64,000 nucleotides of DNA from positions 55,000 through 118,999 of the forward strand of contig JAVYIG010006378.1 in NCBI GenBank assembly GCA_035222895.1. The letters are read 5' to 3'. Shown piece after piece: positions 27,001-33,000 of the stretch. The translations under genes and the position numbers were made by a program. The notes under the pieces were generated by a model, which did not search any database, was not told where the DNA came from, and saw nothing but the letters and a program-made list of their open reading frames with translations. Positions within the stretch are counted from its first letter, which is position 1. Every line of letters starts with the position of its first letter. Source of the stretch: Strongylocentrotus droebachiensis. Lineage: Eukaryota; Echinodermata; Echinoidea; Camarodonta; Strongylocentrotidae.

Positions 27001-30000
27001 CTGGTATTAAATTGTTACACCAGTTGATACCAGTTAAAAACAATAGGCCTTACTGCAGGTACATCTGCCAGTTGATTCCAGTTTAAAACCCATAAAACCA
27101 GAGTGGACCATTTGAGACCAGTTGTTTCCAGTAGATAGTTGGAAACCAGTAGATGATTACCAGTTGAAAACCAATAGATGATTACCAGTTGAATTACCAG
27201 TTGAAACCAGTAGATGATTACCAGATGATTTACCAGTTGAAAACCAGATGATTGCCAGTTGATTTACCAGTTAAAACCAGTAGAATACCAGTTGAAAATA
27301 CCAGTTCATTGTATCTTGTGCATATTCATGCTTGATTTGCATATTTTCACAGAAATTATAATTATCATGATCTGTCAAGCAAATGTGACAACGCACATCA
27401 ATTTTGTGATTTATATTTTCTTAGTCAATCATTGACAAATATATTCTATATGTCTGATCATGTTTTACTTCTAATTTAAGACGTACAAATAGATATAAAG
27501 AACATGTATAATTTTGTATATATGTATGTACGATCTCTAAATTCTTTAATTAACATTAGACTCAACTGCAATTCACTTCAAATGATCTTTGTGATGGGGC
27601 AATTGCAAGAGTCTATAAACATATGGTTTAGTTGGTGGCCAGATGCATATTGATTATTGATTATCAGTTGATTGATAGTCGCTACTGAATAATCAACTCG
27701 CAATCGACTGCTTTTCAGTACCAGTTGACAACTGGTATTCCAACTGGTACCAGTACCAGTTGATACCAGTTGATTGCAGTTGATTCCACTATACCAATTT
27801 CCATATTGAAACCAGTTCACTTAACTGGAATCAACTGGTACCAGTTCCCAGCTGGTGGTTTCAACTGGTCCTAACTGGTACCAGTTGACAACTGGTATTC
27901 CAACTGGTACCAGTACCAGTTGATTCCACTATACCAATTTCCATATTGAAACCAGTTCACTTAACTGGAATCAGCTGGTACCAGTTCCCAACTGGTGGTT
28001 TCGCGATCAACTGGTCCTAACTGGTACCAGTTGACAACTGGTATTCCAACTGGTACCAGTACCAGTTGATTCCAGTTGATTCCACTATACCAATCTCCAT
28101 ATTGAAACCAGTTCACTTAACTGGAATCAGCTGGTACCAGTACCAGTTGATTCCAACTGGTCCCCAACTGTTTTTTTGACCTGGGTTTCTTTTCATATTG
28201 AACTTCTTTCCTCCCTTTCTCTCTTTTTATATCTCTTTTACTCTGTATGTTCTTCTGTCTCTTTCGCTTTCACTCTGTCTGTCTCTTTGTCTGTATGTAT
28301 GTCTGTCTCTGTCTTTGTCTGTCCCTCTCTCTCTCTCTCTCTCTCTGTCTCTTCCCCCTATTTTCTCGCCATTCATGTTTAGAGGGCGTGTGCGTTCAGG
28401 CTCTTCATAGCTATGCCCCTATTAAACTTTTGATGCGAGGCCATCTCTGAACAATTAAAATATTAATACTTTAGATTAATGGTACGTCATTTGACTATAT
28501 TCATCCTGATGACATAGTTTTCACGTACTCTTTTCTACATCCTAAACAAACAGGAACAAGTGGAGGGCAAGATCGAGTACAGCGGTCTCAAGTTCGCCTA
28601 CCCCACGAGATCAGACATCACCATCCTCAATGGACTCAATCTAACCATCAAACCAGGCCAGACTGTAGCACTGGTAGGGGAGAGTGGGTGCGGTAAGAGT
28701 ACTCTGGTATCACTCCTAGAGAGATTCTATGATCCTGAACAAGGCTCAGTGGTAAGATATTAAAGTGATTCCACTCTTATCATTATATTAGATTAGATTA
28801 GATTATATTACATTAGATTGGAATCAAACCAGGCCAGAGTGTAGCCTGCTAGGAGAGGGTTGCCGTTGTAAGAGTACACTGGTATCACTCCTAGAGAGAT
28901 TCTATGATCCTGAGCAAGGCTCAGTGGTAAGATATTAAAACGATTCCTCTCCTAACATTAGATTAGATCAGATCAGATCAGATCAGATTAGATTAGATTA
29001 GATTAGATTATATTATATTAGATTAGATTAGATTAGATTAGATTAGGATCAAACCAGGCCAGACTGTAGCGCGTGTAGGAGAGAGAGTGGGTGTGGTAAG
29101 AACACCCAGGTTTCTCTTCTAGAAAGATTCTATGATCCTGAACAAGACCCTCAGTGGTAAGATATAAAAATAATTCCACCCTACAAACATCGATGTACAT
29201 CTTTACTATTTAAAACGTTATATTGTCAATCTTGCAAGAACTGCCTGTGAATTTTCAAAAGTTATTTTTTAAGTTAACTATGCTCAAACTCAAGAGAGTG
29301 AGTGTGGAAAAATGCCAATTGTCATGAATGTGTCACCTATGGGAATCCCTTAAATCTAGGGCGAGGGAGGATCGAGAGAAAATAAGGGGTACTATATATT
29401 CGAAATTCAAATTAACTATGCTATATATGGGAGCGTCTGCCAACCCCCTCTCTATCTCGTAGATGCATTGACACCCTTTCTTGGAATTTACAAGTGCAAA
29501 AAAGACATTCTATTCTCAGTAGAAGTTCATTATAAAATAATCAAGCTGCTCTTTTTGGAACAGAATAACTATTTGTCAATAAAATAAGCCTTCTATTAGA
29601 TTACGAAGAAACGTGGGGGCTAGTTATCTTTTTTTGTTTGTTTGTTGCCAAACGTCTCTTTCGGTACACTTGACGTCAACATCCTCCGCTTTTTCTTGCG
29701 CTACACCCGAGTCATCTCCTTAAAGTTGATACTCTAAGCAAATAAATGTCCCTTAATTTGTTACCTACGGCAAGTATATGTTATTTTTAAGTTTTTCAAT
29801 TACTTAGTATATCACACAAAAATTCTGTCTACTCGAAATCCTCAATTGAAATGTCTAAAATATCCGCCTCTCTTTGCATAGAAAATCAGTCACGACGCTG
29901 GTGTACTATTTATGACCTCACGTCCGGGAGAGAGTATATTCACGTACCCGGATGTTCCGTAGCAAACATGTGCAGAGTGATACGATTTTCTGCATATTTT

Positions 30001-33000
30001 TGTTTCAAAGGCTGAAAAGTCTAATAAATCATAATTCTATGTACAATTCTTTACCTTCCCCTAGTACTTCATAGTATTAATATCAATTCCCCTTTTAAAA
30101 ATTATGACATATACATGCCAACGATGTGCTATTAGTCGATATTTTCACCATGTAATTTTTGTTTTGGTGTTGAAATCGGCCCAGGCACGGAGTGAACAGT
30201 AGCTGTCTACCCATGCACAGTTCATTACCATACACTACAGCGATCTCCCGATGGTTTCTTCTTCCTTTTTCCCATGTCTTTCGCCTTCCTTGGCCCTGAA
30301 CATCCTTCATCTACCAATTCTGACACCGGTAGTCAGGAGCAAGTCTTTGTTAGTTGTTTTTCTTAGCTGGAAACGTCGCTTTCATTCTCTTGCAATTGCC
30401 GATAAACATATAAATAGCGCACGTACGTTCCATCACAAGCAAGCAGCGCCTAGAGCAGCGGCTTGGTCTTACCTCCCGATTCTGCTCGCTCCACGAACGT
30501 TCATGCAAGAGCCGCATCACTCGCCATTATAGAGGAAGCGCGCTTGCATGATCTCGTTCAAGTTTGATATTTTACAACATAAAATGTTTAACTGGTACTG
30601 TATCCTTTTTTGAGGCAGTCACACACATCTATGATAAGTACTATCATAGTTCTAGACCTATTCGTTTTACAAAACTGCTCATGTACATCTGATGACAATA
30701 TAATGCATCCGCCTATTCATAAGTGCACGATTTAACTTTAATTCCTAAGCAGTAAACTCGTCTTAAATCTCTACCAAATAGGTGAATATGAGGATATAAA
30801 AAGAAATCAGCGACTGGAAAATGTTGCTTCGTTATTCTTCATTCAAATGAAAACAGAAAATCCATCAAATATACTCCTTAACAACAACAAATCTAAGCTC
30901 TGACAAGATCCTTAACAACAACAAATCTAAGCTCTGACAAGATAGCATTTACGTAGGGATATCACTGCCATTCACTCTCACTGAGCCCATGACTCCCGTT
31001 CGTGACGTCACGGATAGAGGCCTGACTCTACGTGCACTTCCGGGTTTCAGACTTAGATATTTTGGTAGAGTTTACTCGAATAAATTCATTATTCTAAACT
31101 TGTTTTGTCGGGTGGTCACCATTTGGTGTTATTATGGGGGTTAAAAGCTTTCTATTTATGTAATTATCTCAGTATTTGGGATTGTCTTAGAGTATCAACT
31201 TTAAAAAAAATTGAATACATCATCGCAAATATGTTTCTTTTTTATCAGAATGTTGATGGCAAGTCAGTGAAAGACCTCAACATCCAGTGGCTTCGAGCAA
31301 ACATGGCGATCGTGAGTCAAGAACCTATCCTCTTTGCCTGTTCTATCGGAGACAACATCCAATATGGCGTTGAAAAGCCAATGGACATGGCGAGCATTGA
31401 GAAAGTCGCCAAGATGGCCAACATCCATGACTTTATTTCTTCTCTTCCTCTTGTAAGTACCGCAGCGACACTCTGTTGGTGCTTTTGAACCATTTTTATG
31501 TCCGTCTTTATAGTAGCTCTTCTCTGATGTCCCTGTTTCGTTCTCCCGTAGCATTGATCTATCTTCTTCCCACTTTCTTCTCCTTTGCGTCATCATCTTT
31601 AAGTATTTATCTTTCCTTTTCTTCATTATTGTTATCTTTGTCATCTATATAACCTTTACTACAATATGTCCTTTGTGAGAGAGAGGGAGGATTGAGGAGT
31701 CATGAAAAGGACTCTCGTTAATCTTTCTTGAGGGTGTGTAGTCCTGAAAAGAACTGTTGGTTATCTTTCTTAGCTTATAGTTCTCATTGGAGAGGATGAG
31801 TGGTGGGAGTAGCCCGATACTTACAAGCAGCATCTAATATGTCCTTTGTTTCATATTCCTGCATGGTCTTTTTATCTAACGAGCAAGTTTGTTTGCTTTA
31901 TTCTTAACGATGATCATTTTCTCTTATTTTGTGTCTTCATTTGTGGTGACATATTTATCATGCACTAACGAAGTGGTGCAATATCTAAAAATGTTTTTAA
32001 ACAAACTTGTGCTTTTAGTCTACTTCAAATACACCCGAGATCATCATTCTCTTGTTATGCAAGTTTACGTGCATGATTAAGGTGCTCAAACATTCGAGAG
32101 TGGCATATAATTATCATGTCCCACGAATTACGACTATGGTACATTGGCAGGCTGTGCAGAACTGATAAGCAATAACCAAATGTTATATATTGTTCCATGT
32201 TCAGGGTTATGATACGCTAGTAGGAGAGAAAGGAACCCAGCTATCTGGTGGTCAGAAGCAGAGAGTGGCCATCGCCAGAGCTATGGCTAGAAATCCTCGT
32301 ATCCTACTCCTGGATGAAGCTACCTCAGCACTTGATACAGAGAGCGAAAGGGTAAAGAATCATTACATTCTTGGTAGAAATGAACGTTTATGGGTTGATT
32401 TTGCTGCTCGGTAGGTAATCTGGGACCTGTTTCACAAAGCCTTTTTTCAATGACAAATGACAAATATCAGTGACAAATCTGCTGATAACCAATCAGAAGC
32501 AAGGATTTCAGTAGCTTATAACAACAACTGTCATTTGTCACCGATGACAAGTTTTGTGAAACACCCCCCAGTTGTTGCATAAACCATAGCCTGTGGGATT
32601 TGGGTAGTTCCTCTACTGAGCATAATGGGGCTGACAGAATTCAGGAGTCAATGGGTTGACTATGTTATTCCATTTATCAATGCAGCCTGACGCAATTGTT
32701 ACCTCTTGAAGTCATTGTCTCTTGAAGTCATTGTAATGCTGAAAATCAGATTACTACCTGTTAGACTACTATCCCTGTAATCTTAGATTTCGATCACAAT
32801 ACAATTAAAAAGTGTTATATTCAATGGATTGAAATATCATGTATTAAGAACAAAACAAAAAAGGAAGTGCGAATTAATACCTGCAACATTTAAAAACACA
32901 AGTTAATCATAATACTTAAAGGTTATCGATCAATCAATCTCTTCCTATATTTTCCAGGTCGTCCAAGCAGCCCTCGACAACGCCATGAAGGACCGGACAT

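Noticed and set aside
26744-28185. CRISPR-like repeat array
   Set aside because: Motifs are degenerate, in both orientations, without constant repeat length or unique spacers, and the context is a eukaryotic intron.
28176-28450. Ser/Leu/Cys-rich frames in three phases
   Set aside because: Pyrimidine microsatellite artefact.
30251-30532. 93-aa frame in an ABCB intron
   Set aside because: No recognisable domain and no splice support.
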